This document shows, in pieces, positions 26,224 through 35,810 of a DNA stretch of 64,000 nt. The notes below the pieces were generated by a model that saw only the letters and a program-made list of their open reading frames with translations, was not told where the DNA came from and did not search any database. Each line of letters starts with the position of its first letter. Position 1 is the first letter of the stretch. The stretch is from contig CALURJ010000006.1 of assembly GCA_944323145.1 (NCBI GenBank), forward strand, positions 19,640 to 83,639. The letters are read 5' to 3'. Source of the stretch: Candidatus Gastranaerophilales bacterium (GTDB lineage: Bacteria; Cyanobacteriota; Vampirovibrionia; Gastranaerophilales; Gastranaerophilaceae). The position numbers were made by a program, and so were the translations under genes.

Positions 26224-28209
26224 GTGACAGAAAGCACATGCATGGAAAAGCTTAGTTTATCGGAAAACGCGATAAAAGTTCTTGAAAAAAGATATTTAAA
26301 AAGGGATAAAGAGGGAAAATGTACAGAAACACCTGCTGATATGTTCAGACGTGTTGCAAGTACTATTGCCTCAGGAGATTTAAAATTCGGAAAAACACAG
26401 GCCGATGTTGATAAATTAACAGAAAGATTTTACAAAGCAATTACAAACTGCTATTTTATGCCGAATTCACCGACTTTGATGAATGCGGGCAGAGAATTAG
26501 GACAATTAGCGGCATGTTTTGTTCTGCCGGTTGAAGATTCTCTTGAAGGAATTTTTGAAACAGTTAAAAATACAGCATTAATTCATAAATCAGGAGGCGG
26601 AACAGGTTTTTCTTTTTCAAGATTAAGACCTAAAAACAGTGTTGTAAGATCAACTATGGGAGTATCTTCAGGCCCCGTATCATTTATGGAAGTATTCAAC
26701 GCTGCAACGGAAGCCGTTAAACAGGGCGGTACAAGACGCGGTGCTAATATGGGTATCTTAAGAGTTGACCACCCTGATATTTTAGACTTTATTGAATGTA
26801 AAAGCGATAACAATAAATTAAATAACTTCAATATTTCCGTAGCTATTACAGATAAATTCATGGAAGCTTTGAAAAACGGTACCGACTATGAACTTATCAA
26901 CCCGCAAAATAATACAGTTGCCGGCAGATTAAGTGCTAAAAAAGTATTTGATATGATTGTTGACGGAGCATGGAGAAACGGTGAACCGGGTATTATCTTC
27001 ATTGATAAAATGAATGCAGATAACCCGACACCTTTAATCGGTGAAATAGAATCAACAAATCCTTGCGGAGAAGTTCCTCTGCTTGCTTACGAAGCATGTA
27101 ATCTGGGCTCAATTAATCTTGGCAGAATGGTTGAAAACGGTTCTATCAACTGGGATTTATTAGCGGAAACGACAAGAACAGCTATCAGATTTTTGGATAA
27201 CGTAATTGCAGTCAACAATTATCCGCTTCCTCAAATTTCTGAAATGGTTCAAAACAACAGAAAAATCGGCCTCGGTGTAATGGGCTGGGCTGATATGCTT
27301 ATGAAACTCGGTATTTCTTACGCATCAGAAGAAGGCACAAAATTAGCCGGTCAGGTTATGGAATTTATTGATTACGAATCTAAATGTGAATCAATTGAAC
27401 TTTCCAAAGAAAGAGGAAGATTTAATAACTTCAAAGGAAGCGTTTACGAAAGCCCAAATTATCTTTACAATAAATACAAAGGTAAATCAGCAGGTAAAAT
27501 CTCTGATGAACAGTGGAAAGAACTTGATGCTGAAATTGCTAAATACGGCATCAGAAACGCTACAACAACATGTATTGCACCAACCGGAACAATTTCGATG
27601 ATTGCAGGTGCCTCAGGCGGTGTTGAACCGTTATTCGGTCTTGTATTCTCAAGATTGATTATGGATGGCACAGAAATGCTTGAAGTAAATCCTATATTTA
27701 AAGATTACGCTGTAGAACACGGATTCTATTCGGAAAATCTTATGAAAGAAATTGCAAAAACAGGTTCTGTAGCTCATGTATCAGGGGTTCCTGAAACAGC
27801 TAAACATATCTTTGTAACAGCTCATGATGTTTCTCCATACTGGCACGTAAAAATGCAGGCTGCATTCCAGCTTCATACAGATAACGCCGTTTCAAAAACA
27901 GTTAACTTTGAAGAACATGCAACACGCAAGGATATTGAAGAAGCTTATATTTTAGCTTACGAAAATAACTTGAAAGGGATAACAGTTTACAGAAACAACT
28001 CCCGTCAGTTCCAACCGATGAATTTGGACGATAAGAAGAAGGACGAAGCTAAGGTTGAAGAAACTGTTGCGGAAGAAGTAAAAGAAGAAGAAGAATACAA
28101 CCCGACAGGTGAAATCAAGACAGTTAAATGTCCTGAATGCGGAAACGAAATCCAAATGGCTGAAGGATGTTTTATCTGTCTGAAATGCGGATATTCTGGT
28201 TGTTCATAG
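26224..28209 (+). CDS. nrdJ: Adenosylcobalamin-dependent ribonucleotide reductase (class II)
   Basis: Reduces ribonucleotides to deoxyribonucleotides with a B12-generated thiyl radical, independent of oxygen. Starting at GTG 26224 (AAGGGGAGG 5 bases upstream) it has 661 residues. Family segments are NSPTLMNAGRELGQLAACFV (Cys 98), HKSGGGTGFSFSRLRP, KQGGTRRGANMGIL, NPCGEVPLLAYEACNLGSIN (Cys 281) and CIAPTGTISMIAGASGGVEP. A C-terminal zinc ribbon (CPECGNEIQMAEG..CLKCGYSGC) follows an acidic linker, as in NrdJ enzymes that need no external NrdB. A TAG stop abuts the 65-bp tandem repeats. Confidence 0.96.
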   Translation: MTESTCMEKLSLSENAIKVLEKRYLKRDKEGKCTETPADMFRRVASTIASGDLKFGKTQADVDKLTERFYKAITNCYFMPNSPTLMNAGRELGQLAACFVLPVEDSLEGIFETVKNTALIHKSGGGTGFSFSRLRPKNSVVRSTMGVSSGPVSFMEVFNAATEAVKQGGTRRGANMGILRVDHPDILDFIECKSDNNKLNNFNISVAITDKFMEALKNGTDYELINPQNNTVAGRLSAKKVFDMIVDGAWRNGEPGIIFIDKMNADNPTPLIGEIESTNPCGEVPLLAYEACNLGSINLGRMVENGSINWDLLAETTRTAIRFLDNVIAVNNYPLPQISEMVQNNRKIGLGVMGWADMLMKLGISYASEEGTKLAGQVMEFIDYESKCESIELSKERGRFNNFKGSVYESPNYLYNKYKGKSAGKISDEQWKELDAEIAKYGIRNATTTCIAPTGTISMIAGASGGVEPLFGLVFSRLIMDGTEMLEVNPIFKDYAVEHGFYSENLMKEIAKTGSVAHVSGVPETAKHIFVTAHDVSPYWHVKMQAAFQLHTDNAVSKTVNFEEHATRKDIEEAYILAYENNLKGITVYRNNSRQFQPMNLDDKKKDEAKVEETVAEEVKEEEEYNPTGEIKTVKCPECGNEIQMAEGCFICLKCGYSGCS

Positions 28210-28354
28210 GGAGCGTAGCCGCTCCACCCGCCACTCGGGTGCTGCATAAAACTTGTACAGCCTAAACTAAAGACGGAGCGTAGCCGCTCCACCCGCCACT
28301 TAGGTGTTGCATAAAACTTATTCAGTAACAACTAAAGACAGAGCGTAGCCGCTT
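28210..28354 (+). repeat. 65-bp tandem repeat, 2.2 copies
   Basis: Units at 28210-28274 and 28275-28339 have exactly the same length and differ at a few positions; a third, truncated unit follows (28340-28354). Each starts with the hairpin GGAGCG-TAGC-CGCTCC and continues ACCCGCCACT, GGTG, TGCATAAAACTT and CTAAAGAC. The region lies directly after the nrdJ stop and before its terminator. Confidence 0.85.
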
Positions 28355-28390
28355 AAAACATAAGACTTATCCGTAAATAAGATTGAGAGC

Positions 28391-28426
28391 AAATACTACC
28401 CCTTAGTTGAGGGGTAGTATTTTTTG
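28391..28426 (+). terminator. Terminator of nrdJ
   Basis: AAATACTACCCCT, loop TAGTTG, AGGGGTAGTATTT and further T: 13-bp perfect stem, separated from the stop by the tandem repeats. Confidence 0.9.
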
Positions 28427-28529
28427 TAAATTAATGTTAATATTTATATATAAATATAGCATATTTTTTCTTTATGAGTTTTCATGAATGTATCAAGGCA
28501 AGTGTGTAATAATTTGAAAGGTATAAATT

Positions 28530-29099
28530 ATGGCAGACAGTATGGCAATCGGACCGGCAGTGTCAGTCGGAGGCAACAAAGTTCAAATGGAAGTAAAGCC
28601 TCATTTTGTTGTTACAAACAATAAAGGTAAATCTGCTACTTTCTCAAAAGACGAATTCACTAAACAGCTAAATAAAAATGCTGATAAAATTGAAAATGGC
28701 GAAAATTTCGAATTTAAAAAAGACAGAACAGCTTTAAAAATTGCATCAATAGCAGTCGGAACCGCTGCAGCCGTAACCGGTATAATCAACTATAAAAAGA
28801 TAGGTAAATTCTTCACGGGGCTGTTTAAAAGAATAAAGCCGGAGAAAGAAACAAACCTGCTTCAATCAAAAAGATATGCAAAATATTCAGCAAGTCAGGC
28901 TCAAATTGATGCCCATAAATATTTTCTTAAAAATGCAGATACAATAAACCTTTCTAAACAAGAAAGACAAAGAGTACTTGACGATGCCCGCGCCGCATTC
29001 GAAAACTATACTCCGGAAAAAGAATCGGAAAATCTTTTAAAAGCTTATTACAAAGCTAATGAGACAATAAATAATATAAAAAATTATATAAATGTATAA
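28530..29099 (+). CDS. Hypothetical protein with one central hydrophobic segment
   Basis: A 189-residue protein of unknown family. Residues about 70-91 (LKIASIAVGTAAAVTGIINY) could span the membrane or be a glycine zipper; a basic segment (KKIGKFFTGLFKRIKPEKE) follows. The flanks are polar and helical, with AQIDAHKYFLKNADTINLSK and a Lys-rich C-terminus. GAAAGG precedes the ATG. It is a single-gene unit with its own terminator. Confidence 0.55.
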   Translation: MADSMAIGPAVSVGGNKVQMEVKPHFVVTNNKGKSATFSKDEFTKQLNKNADKIENGENFEFKKDRTALKIASIAVGTAAAVTGIINYKKIGKFFTGLFKRIKPEKETNLLQSKRYAKYSASQAQIDAHKYFLKNADTINLSKQERQRVLDDARAAFENYTPEKESENLLKAYYKANETINNIKNYINV

Positions 29100-29133
29100 G
29101 ATAAAATTAAGATAAAATAAGAATTAAACTGAT

Positions 29134-29162
29134 AAAAAGACCACCATTAAGGTGGCCTTTTT
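29134..29162. terminator. Terminator between convergent genes
   Basis: AAAAAGACCACC, loop ATTAA, GGTGGCCTTTTT: stem usable in both directions; its right end touches the stop of the RgpF-like gene. Confidence 0.85.
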
Positions 29163-30084
29163 AATCTCTTAAAACAGGAAAGCACCTTTTTACAAAAATC
29201 GAAATCAGCTTTCTTAGTACAAAAGGGAAATGAGGTAATATGTCAAAATACATTCTTTTTACATTTTTGGGCAGAGAATATCTTCTATATTCACCAACCT
29301 TTGTCCGTTTGACATTTTTTTCTATTATTTCAACAGGGTAATTACTTACGGATTGTATTATTTCCTGCCATCCTTCAACGGTTGTGGAATTAACATTTAC
29401 AAGACGCGGAAGCGAGCACTTCATAAAAGGTAAATTATAGTTTTCTATAAGCTGACGCCATTTAAATACCGCAATATTGTTGATATTCGCATAAACGTTA
29501 ATTAAAACTTTATATGTATAGTTTCTGCTAACAAGAAGCTCCGTAAGTCCTATTTCATATTTTGTTATAATGAGCTGTTTAATTTTTTCATGTTTAATAG
29601 CACGCATGAAATCAGTAAAAAAATCCTGCGTGAAAATATTTTTCCTCAGCACAATAAAGTAACTTTGAATATGAGGTCTTTTAGACAAAAAATGCCCCCA
29701 TCTTTTCTTGTAACCGTAGTTGTTTTTAGTAATCCCCCAAAAATCGCAAACTTCGTTTTCCATTTTAGAAAACACTTTATCCAACGGATACAAAGGTCCG
29801 TAGCAGCTGTCATTCGCAAAAATCAGTTCATCAAATTCATTGAGCCTGTCTTTAAGATACAAAAAACCGCGTTTGTACGAACCGAAATCATATTCATCGT
29901 GTTTTTCAGCTATTACATACGATACAATTCCGTTTAACTTCGAAATCTCTTCCACCGGTAAATCGCAGCACGAAACAAAAACTATTGTCTGCGCAACTTC
30001 TTTTAAGCCGTTCAGATAATAAATTACATAATCATCTATTACCGAATCTTTATCATAATGTGCAAATACAGCCGCTCTTTTCAT
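29161..30084 (-). CDS. RgpF-type rhamnan/polysaccharide synthesis protein
   Basis: A 307-residue protein that resembles the rhamnan synthesis protein F family (RgpF), enzymes acting in cell-surface polysaccharide assembly. Recognisable family features are AAVFAHYDKDSVIDDYVIYY at the N-terminus, EYDFGSYKRGFLYL, ELIFANDSCYGPLYPLD, CDFWGIT and HIQSYFIVLRKNIF. There is no signal peptide. It is monocistronic. The promoter has an extended -10 (TGT-TATAAT) exactly six bases before the ATG, so the mRNA is probably leaderless. The acceptor glycan is unknown. Confidence 0.8.
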   Translation of the reverse strand: MKRAAVFAHYDKDSVIDDYVIYYLNGLKEVAQTIVFVSCCDLPVEEISKLNGIVSYVIAEKHDEYDFGSYKRGFLYLKDRLNEFDELIFANDSCYGPLYPLDKVFSKMENEVCDFWGITKNNYGYKKRWGHFLSKRPHIQSYFIVLRKNIFTQDFFTDFMRAIKHEKIKQLIITKYEIGLTELLVSRNYTYKVLINVYANINNIAVFKWRQLIENYNLPFMKCSLPRLVNVNSTTVEGWQEIIQSVSNYPVEIIEKNVKRTKVGEYRRYSLPKNVKRMYFDILPHFPFVLRKLISIFVKRCFPVLRD

Positions 30085-30090
30085 ATTTAA

Positions 30091-30099
30091 ATTATAACA
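30091..30099 (-). promoter_or_regulatory. Extended -10 promoter, leaderless start (RgpF-like gene)
   Basis: TGT-TATAAT (30099-30091) then TTAAAT and ATG at 30084. The transcription start is predicted at or next to the A of ATG; no Shine-Dalgarno is present. Confidence 0.6.
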
Positions 30100-30175
30100 T
30101 AAAATCTGTATTTGTATTTCAGGCTGTTTTGTAGTAATATGCGGTTATAGATTAATTAATAAGAGGGAATTTATA

Positions 30176-32641
30176 ATGCAGGTATCATTAAACTGGTTAA
30201 ACGAATTTGTAGATTTATCAGATAAAGATGTTGAACAAATAGCTCACGAACTCACCATGAGCGGTTTGGAAGTTGAAGAAATAGAAGAGGTCAAACCTCA
30301 ATTTACTAATATAAAAACAGTTAAGATTGAAAAAATTGACAATCACCCAAATTCCGATCACTTACATCTTGTAACCGTTAATACAGGTTCAGGATTAAAA
30401 ACTGTTGTTTGCGGCGCACAAAACATTAAAGAAGACCAGATTGTTCCTTACGCATCAGTCGGCTCAAAAGTTCTGGACAGAAAAACAGGAGAAATGTTTA
30501 CACTCACACCCGCTGTAATCAGAGGGGTCGAATCTCAAGGGATGCTTTGTTCAGCCGATGAATTGGGAGTAGCAGAAAGAAATTATCAGGAAGAAGACGG
30601 TATTTTAATATTAAACAGAATTTTTCCTGATGTAAAAATCGGAAAAGATGTTGAAGATGTCTTAGGTTTTGAAAAAGATTACATACTGCATGTTGCACCG
30701 ACTGCCAACAGAGGAGATGAAATGTCTGTTATCGGTATTGCAAGAGAATTGAGTGCAATTTTTGATAAACCGCTAAAATTCTCACCGCTTGAATGCACAA
30801 GAGATTTGTCAACTGACAAATTTAAAGTTGAAATTATCGACGAGGATGTTTGCAAATACTATTCAATCGGAGTTTTAAAAAATATAAAAATCAAACCTTC
30901 TCCTGATTGGATGCAAAAAAGACTTATCACATCAGGCGTACGAGCAATAAACAACGTTGTAGACATAACAAACTACGTTATGCTTGAATACGGAACACCT
31001 TTTCACGCCTTTGACTTAGACAAACTCAACGGATACCTTTGTGTAAGACGCGCAAAAGAAGGCGAAAAAATCGTTACACTCGATGGAGTTGAAAGAACTT
31101 TAACCACAGACAGCGTTTTAATTGCCGATGAAACCAAAGGCGTTTGTCTTGCCGGAGTTTTCGGCGGAGAGAACTCGGAAATTGATGACAATACAAAAAA
31201 TATAGCACTTGAAGCAGCATATTTTACACCTGCTTCAAACAGAAAAAGTTCAAGAAGCGTCGGCTACCGCTCCGAAGCTTGCGCAAGATTTGAAAGAGGA
31301 GTTGATATCGAAGCTATAAGACCAGCTTTAATGCGTGCAATGCAGCTTATGACAGAACTTGCAGACGCTGAAATAGAAGGTGTTGTTGAAGCAGGTGAAA
31401 ACAAGCTCCAGCCGCTTGAAATTACATTACGATATGCACAAATCAAAAGGATTCTAGGCTGCGAAATAGCACCCGAAAAATGTATAACAATTCTTGAAAA
31501 ACTCGGGTTTGAAAAACTCGGAGGAAACGATGCAGCCGCAAAATTTGCAGTTCCCTCTTTCAGAATGGGAGATGTTACAAGAGAAATTGATTTAATTGAA
31601 GAAATCGCCAGAATTAACGGCTATGATAAAATTACACCGACATTACCGAGCAAAAACGAAATGCCGGAAATTTCCCTTGAAGAAAAAGTTCTGAAAAAAG
31701 TTAACGAACTTATGCTTTCATCAGGATTGAACGAGATTGTAACAAGTTCACTCATAGGCAAACCGCTGCTTGATAAATATATGCAGTCCTATGATGACAC
31801 AAAAGCCGTTAAAGTTTTGAATTCTGCAAGCGAAGAATGCACAATGCTCAGACAAAATATGGCAGCAAGCGTTCTTAACTGCATGAAAATGAATTACGAT
31901 AACGGCCAAAAAACCTTCTGGGGTTTTGAAGTTGGTAAAAAATACATTATTACAGGGCAGGCCGATGAAAAATCAACCGGCGTTAAAGAGTCACGCGTGC
32001 TTGCAGGTGTGATTACGGGCGAAGTTGAAAATTCAAAATGGCAGGTCAAAACTCAAACAGATTTCTTTACCCTCAAAGGAGTTATTGAAAAACTCTTTGA
32101 AGAACTCGGAGTTTCAAAAAGAATTAAACTCACAACCTGCGAAGATATAGACTACTTACATCCTTACAGAAGCGCAAAAGTAAATATCTTAGGTAAGAAT
32201 CTTACAAATATAGGATATTTTGGTCAGCTTCACCCGATTTTGAAAGACAAATTGAAAATCAAAGGACAGGAAGTATTCATTTTTGAAATTGACCTTGATG
32301 AAATAATCGGTATCATCAAAGAACATACAACAAGATACAAGAAACTTCCTCAGTTCCCTGAAGTCAGACGTGATCTTGCCTTCATAATCAATGAAGAAGT
32401 AAGTTTTGACGATATTCAGCGTGTTATTAAAGGCGCTGTACAGCAAAATATTTTCAAAGGCTCTGAAATATTTGATGTTTATCAGGGCGAAAATATTGAA
32501 AAAGGTTTCAAAAGTCTTGCTTTCCGTATAAAGATGCAGGATGAAAATGCTACTCTGACAGATGAAGTTATTGAGCATCAGATGAATAATGTCCGTGTAA
32601 AACTTCAAAAAACTTATGCGGAAATCAGTTTCCGTGAATAG
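30176..32641 (+). CDS. pheT: Phenylalanyl-tRNA synthetase beta subunit
   Basis: Beta chain of the alpha2-beta2 enzyme that charges tRNA-Phe. At 821 residues it has the full bacterial layout: N-terminal QVSLNWLNEFVDL, OB-fold tRNA-binding domain about 40-150, B3/B4 editing domain (GTPFHAFDLDKL, then AGVFGGENSEI), B5 domain, catalytic-like domain and the C-terminal FDX-ACB anticodon domain (FPEVRRDLAFII). pheS is not in the window, so the two subunit genes are separated. GAGGGAATTTATA precedes the ATG. Confidence 0.97.
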   Translation: MQVSLNWLNEFVDLSDKDVEQIAHELTMSGLEVEEIEEVKPQFTNIKTVKIEKIDNHPNSDHLHLVTVNTGSGLKTVVCGAQNIKEDQIVPYASVGSKVLDRKTGEMFTLTPAVIRGVESQGMLCSADELGVAERNYQEEDGILILNRIFPDVKIGKDVEDVLGFEKDYILHVAPTANRGDEMSVIGIARELSAIFDKPLKFSPLECTRDLSTDKFKVEIIDEDVCKYYSIGVLKNIKIKPSPDWMQKRLITSGVRAINNVVDITNYVMLEYGTPFHAFDLDKLNGYLCVRRAKEGEKIVTLDGVERTLTTDSVLIADETKGVCLAGVFGGENSEIDDNTKNIALEAAYFTPASNRKSSRSVGYRSEACARFERGVDIEAIRPALMRAMQLMTELADAEIEGVVEAGENKLQPLEITLRYAQIKRILGCEIAPEKCITILEKLGFEKLGGNDAAAKFAVPSFRMGDVTREIDLIEEIARINGYDKITPTLPSKNEMPEISLEEKVLKKVNELMLSSGLNEIVTSSLIGKPLLDKYMQSYDDTKAVKVLNSASEECTMLRQNMAASVLNCMKMNYDNGQKTFWGFEVGKKYIITGQADEKSTGVKESRVLAGVITGEVENSKWQVKTQTDFFTLKGVIEKLFEELGVSKRIKLTTCEDIDYLHPYRSAKVNILGKNLTNIGYFGQLHPILKDKLKIKGQEVFIFEIDLDEIIGIIKEHTTRYKKLPQFPEVRRDLAFIINEEVSFDDIQRVIKGAVQQNIFKGSEIFDVYQGENIEKGFKSLAFRIKMQDENATLTDEVIEHQMNNVRVKLQKTYAEISFRE

Positions 32642-32648
32642 GAGAAAT

Positions 32649-33296
32649 ATGAAAAAATTTCTATTACTCATAGCCATAATTCTTCTAATTCCATTAAATG
32701 GATTTTGTGCTGATGTCATACCGCAAAACGTAAGTCTTGAAAATACAAATACTTTCGGGCTGTATCAGGCGCCGGACAAACTTACTTTATACGAAGAACC
32801 ATCCGAGAATTCACATATTATACACAGTATAAGTTTTAACGGAGAAAAAATTTTCCCGCCTGAGATAAAAGCTGATGATTTATTTGTGGTTTTTATCCCG
32901 TCAAAAAATTTAGGGCTTCTCGCAGTAACAGACGAAACAGAGGACTGGGTTCAGGTAATTTATGATAATTCAACTGGGGCTAAAGGCTGGCTGAAAAAGG
33001 GAGATGACCCTTACAGATTTATGACCTGGGTTATGTTTTATAATATGTACGGGAGAAAATACGGGCTAAAACTTTTAAAGCAGGCGCCGGACAGTGTAAA
33101 AGATCTTCACACATCAACCGATGACAAATCACAGGTTGTAAATACCATTAATATGCCTCAGAAAATAAACTTGAATGTTATAAGAGGCAACTGGGCTCTA
33201 GTAAATGTTTATGATATAGACAGAATTCCTAAAACCGGATATATAAGATGGCGTTCGGATAACGGTGTTAAATATTATTTCCCGGACATAAGATAG
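32649..33296 (+). CDS. Secreted protein with SH3-like repeats
   Basis: A 215-residue exported protein. Signal peptide MKKFLLLIAIILLIPLNGFC, cleavage near residue 20. Two bacterial SH3-like units are suggested by KLTLYEEPSENSHIIHSISF with WVQVIY..KGWLKKGD, and by LHTSTDDKSQVVNTI with WALVNVYD..GYIRWRSD. Such domains usually bind peptidoglycan or proteins in the periplasm. The ATG at 32649 is chosen for its AGGAGA site; it lies 7 bases after pheT. The TAG stop lies in an octamer repeat array. Confidence 0.7.
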   Translation: MKKFLLLIAIILLIPLNGFCADVIPQNVSLENTNTFGLYQAPDKLTLYEEPSENSHIIHSISFNGEKIFPPEIKADDLFVVFIPSKNLGLLAVTDETEDWVQVIYDNSTGAKGWLKKGDDPYRFMTWVMFYNMYGRKYGLKLLKQAPDSVKDLHTSTDDKSQVVNTINMPQKINLNVIRGNWALVNVYDIDRIPKTGYIRWRSDNGVKYYFPDIR

Positions 33297-33382
33297 AGGG
33301 TAAGAAGTTCAGCAGATAAGATGATAGGCTATTTACGCATATAGCTTACTTTTTATTATCGTATCTTCTATATCTTCTTTAC
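33290..33382. repeat. Octamer tandem-repeat array at a gene end
   Basis: Five 8-bp units of type nRTARGnn (such as AAGATAGA, GGGTAAGA, AGATAAGA) run from inside the last codons to 33329. After a spacer, T/C-rich complementary units with ATCTTC follow (about 33344-33382). Same design as 13067-13169. Confidence 0.55.
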
Positions 33383-33467
33383 AATCCGAAAAAAATACTC
33401 GACATTAAGTTTTGTTTATTGTAGTATTGGCTTACTTGCGAGATATAAATAGAAAAGGAGATATAAA

Positions 33468-33971
33468 ATGCAGGTTATATTGAAAAAAGATGTACAAAAC
33501 CTCGGCGAAGCAGGTGACATCGTTAATGTAAAAGACGGTTACGCAAGAAACTTCTTGCTTCCGCAGTCTGTTGCTGAAGTTGCAACTAAAGGCGCTTTGG
33601 AAAACAGAGAAAAGAATTTGGCAAGAATTAAAGCTAAACAGGAAAAATTACACGCTGAAGCTTTAGAAACAGCTAAGAAAATTGAAGAATTTGCAAAACT
33701 TGAACTTTCTGCTAAAGCAGGTGAATCCGGCAAATTGTTCGGTACTATTACTACTAAAAAACTCGCTGAAGAACTTCTTGCAAAATCAGGTATTGAAGTT
33801 GACAGAAAAAATGTTTCTTTGAATGCTCCGATTAACAAAATCGGCGAATACAAAATGCTTATTAAATTAACTTCAAAAGTTAAATGCGAACTTGATGTTG
33901 TTGTAACAGCTTCAGAAGTTTTAAAAGAATCTGTTGAAGAAGTTGAAGAAGCTACTGAAACAGAAGAATAA
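33468..33971 (+). CDS. rplI: 50S ribosomal protein bL9
   Basis: Binds 23S rRNA near the L1 stalk. The N-terminal signature VILKKDVQNLGEAGDIVNVKDGYARNFLLP is followed by a long helix of charged residues (about 45-80) and the C-terminal domain (GKLFGTITTKKLAEEL). At 167 residues it is slightly long, with a Glu-rich tail. AAAAGGAGATATAAA provides a strong ribosome site. It is not next to rpsF or rpsR. It heads a group with the one-carbon genes, 9 bases before the next ATG. Confidence 0.97.
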   Translation: MQVILKKDVQNLGEAGDIVNVKDGYARNFLLPQSVAEVATKGALENREKNLARIKAKQEKLHAEALETAKKIEEFAKLELSAKAGESGKLFGTITTKKLAEELLAKSGIEVDRKNVSLNAPINKIGEYKMLIKLTSKVKCELDVVVTASEVLKESVEEVEEATETEE

Positions 33972-33980
33972 GGATATTTG

Positions 33981-35054
33981 ATGGCTCAAAACTCTGACTT
34001 GAAACTCAACTGTCTTGCAATAGGTTCTTTACCGCATACAAATTTAGATGAAGCAATGACTGTTGTCAGAGAAAATTTCAAATCAATCCCATTTTGGCCA
34101 CAATTACCTAAAATAAGTAAAAACGAAGACATGATTGTACAGTTTCTGGAAAACATGCCTTCGTTTTTTTCTGACGAAAAGTCAGAAAAAACATATCTGG
34201 AAACAGAAAGTGACAAATTCTTCTGCGATATTGAACAATTTTTCTGCGACTATGAAGAAATTGTTTCTGATATAAATTCCGATACAATCGAAAAGTACGC
34301 AATAAATTATTCTTTATCATTTCCGAAATTTATTGAGATTGTGAAAGAAACAAAACCGGAATTTGCTAAAGGCCAAATTGTCGGGCCATTTACACTTGCA
34401 ACAACACTTGTCGACAAATTTGGGAAGTGTGCAATCTATGATGAAACTCTGCGGGAAATTATTGTCAAAACACTCACCTTAAAGGCTCTCTGGCAGATTA
34501 AACAAATAAAATCCGCTAATAAAAATACAACACCAATAATTTTTATAGACGAACCTTCAATATCGCAGCTCGGAACATCGGCATTTATAACTATTTTGCA
34601 GGAAGAAGTAATATCAATGCTCAAAGAAATTTCCGATTTGATAAAAGCCAACGGCGCAATGAGCGCTATTCACTGCTGCGGGAAATGTGACTGGACAGTT
34701 CCGATAAAAGCAGGGGTTGATATAATCAATCTTGATGCATACACTTATGCACAAAATTTGAGTCTTTTTAACAATTATCTTGAAAAATATCTCGCTGAAG
34801 GACGAAAAATTGCCTGGGGAGTTGTTCCGACACTTAATCCTGAATTACTTGAAAAAGCTGATTTAGACAAAATGATTAAAGTTTTTGAAAGAGCTGTAAA
34901 ATATTTGACCGAAAAGGGAATTGATGAGAAAATTGTTATAGAAAATTCTTTGATAACTCCATCATGCGGAGCAGGGGTTTTAACAACGACTCTCGCAGAA
35001 AAAGCAATGAACCTTACTAAAGAATTATCATACATATTAAAAGAAAGGTATTAA
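33981..35054 (+). CDS. MetE C-terminal-like methyltransferase (UROD/MetE superfamily)
   Basis: A 357-residue TIM-barrel protein resembling only the catalytic half of cobalamin-independent methionine synthase. Conserved pieces are GPFTLATT (135-142), FIDEPSI (188-194), a zinc site HCC at 231-233, and SCG with Cys 329 matching the last MetE zinc ligand. The folate-binding N-terminal half of MetE is missing, as in 'core' methionine synthases that take methyl groups from corrinoid proteins. It is followed by a CooC-like ATPase and folD. Start ATG 33981 has AAGGA at proper distance. A different thiol or corrinoid acceptor remains possible. Confidence 0.75.
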   Translation: MAQNSDLKLNCLAIGSLPHTNLDEAMTVVRENFKSIPFWPQLPKISKNEDMIVQFLENMPSFFSDEKSEKTYLETESDKFFCDIEQFFCDYEEIVSDINSDTIEKYAINYSLSFPKFIEIVKETKPEFAKGQIVGPFTLATTLVDKFGKCAIYDETLREIIVKTLTLKALWQIKQIKSANKNTTPIIFIDEPSISQLGTSAFITILQEEVISMLKEISDLIKANGAMSAIHCCGKCDWTVPIKAGVDIINLDAYTYAQNLSLFNNYLEKYLAEGRKIAWGVVPTLNPELLEKADLDKMIKVFERAVKYLTEKGIDEKIVIENSLITPSCGAGVLTTTLAEKAMNLTKELSYILKERY

Positions 35055-35055
35055 T

Positions 35056-35808
35056 TTGACATTTAAACTTGCATTAACAGGTAAAAGCGGAAGCGGAAAA
35101 ACTACTATTACAAAAGCATTTTTGAGAGTTTTTCAGGAATATTTTCCGGAAAAATCAATTCTTCTGTTTGATAATGATTTGACAGGGGAACTCGGGCACA
35201 GCTTCGGACTGGACATAAGAAATACTATCTACGGGATAAGAAGCGGAAAACATGAATATAAAACGGGGATTCCCGAGGGTATGAGCAAGCAGGAATATGT
35301 TGAATGGGCAATGGAAGATATTGTTGTATCTTTATACGATAATGTTGATATAATTGTTTCGTGGTTTGTAGGTTCAAAAGACTGCCGCTGCCCGATAACA
35401 GGACAAATTAATGATGCAGTTTTAAAACTTTTAAAGCGGTATGATATCGTAATTTTTGACTGCGAATTTGATCTTAAATATTTAAATCAGCTTGTTGATA
35501 CGGATATTGATACAACTCTGATTGTTGCAAATCCAACAGATGAAAGCGCACATCTTGCAAAACGTATAGAAGAATTCAGCGCAAAATATGCAGCGGGAAG
35601 CCAGCTAGGAGTAATAATAAACAAAGTTGAAAATACGGATTTGACATCTGTTTATGAACTTTTAAAACGTTTTGATCTTGATGTTTTGGGTGTTATTCCG
35701 TTTGATGAGGAATTAAAATACAATTCTATGGAGCGTGAATCACAACTGGTTCAGGATGCAATAAAACAGTTTTATTTCCGTTTGAATTTACCTCAAATAA
35801 GGGAGTAG
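35056..35808 (+). CDS. CooC-family nickel-insertion-type ATPase
   Basis: A 250-residue MinD/CooC-type P-loop ATPase. The deviant Walker A is TGKSGSGKTTITKA (8-21). KDCRCP gives a CxC pair (110, 112) at the position of the metal-binding Cys pair (112, 114) of Carboxydothermus CooC1, at the dimer interface. IVIFDCEFDL is the Walker B-like strand and ANPTDESAHL the switch region. CooC proteins mature carbon monoxide dehydrogenase or activate corrinoid proteins; none is visible here. The start is TTG one base after the previous stop. Confidence 0.75.
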   Translation: MTFKLALTGKSGSGKTTITKAFLRVFQEYFPEKSILLFDNDLTGELGHSFGLDIRNTIYGIRSGKHEYKTGIPEGMSKQEYVEWAMEDIVVSLYDNVDIIVSWFVGSKDCRCPITGQINDAVLKLLKRYDIVIFDCEFDLKYLNQLVDTDIDTTLIVANPTDESAHLAKRIEEFSAKYAAGSQLGVIINKVENTDLTSVYELLKRFDLDVLGVIPFDEELKYNSMERESQLVQDAIKQFYFRLNLPQIRE

Positions 35809-35810
35809 GA

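Noticed and set aside
28210..28354. CRISPR array
   Set aside because: The repeat units are 65 bp directly abutting, with no variable spacers, and no cas genes are nearby.
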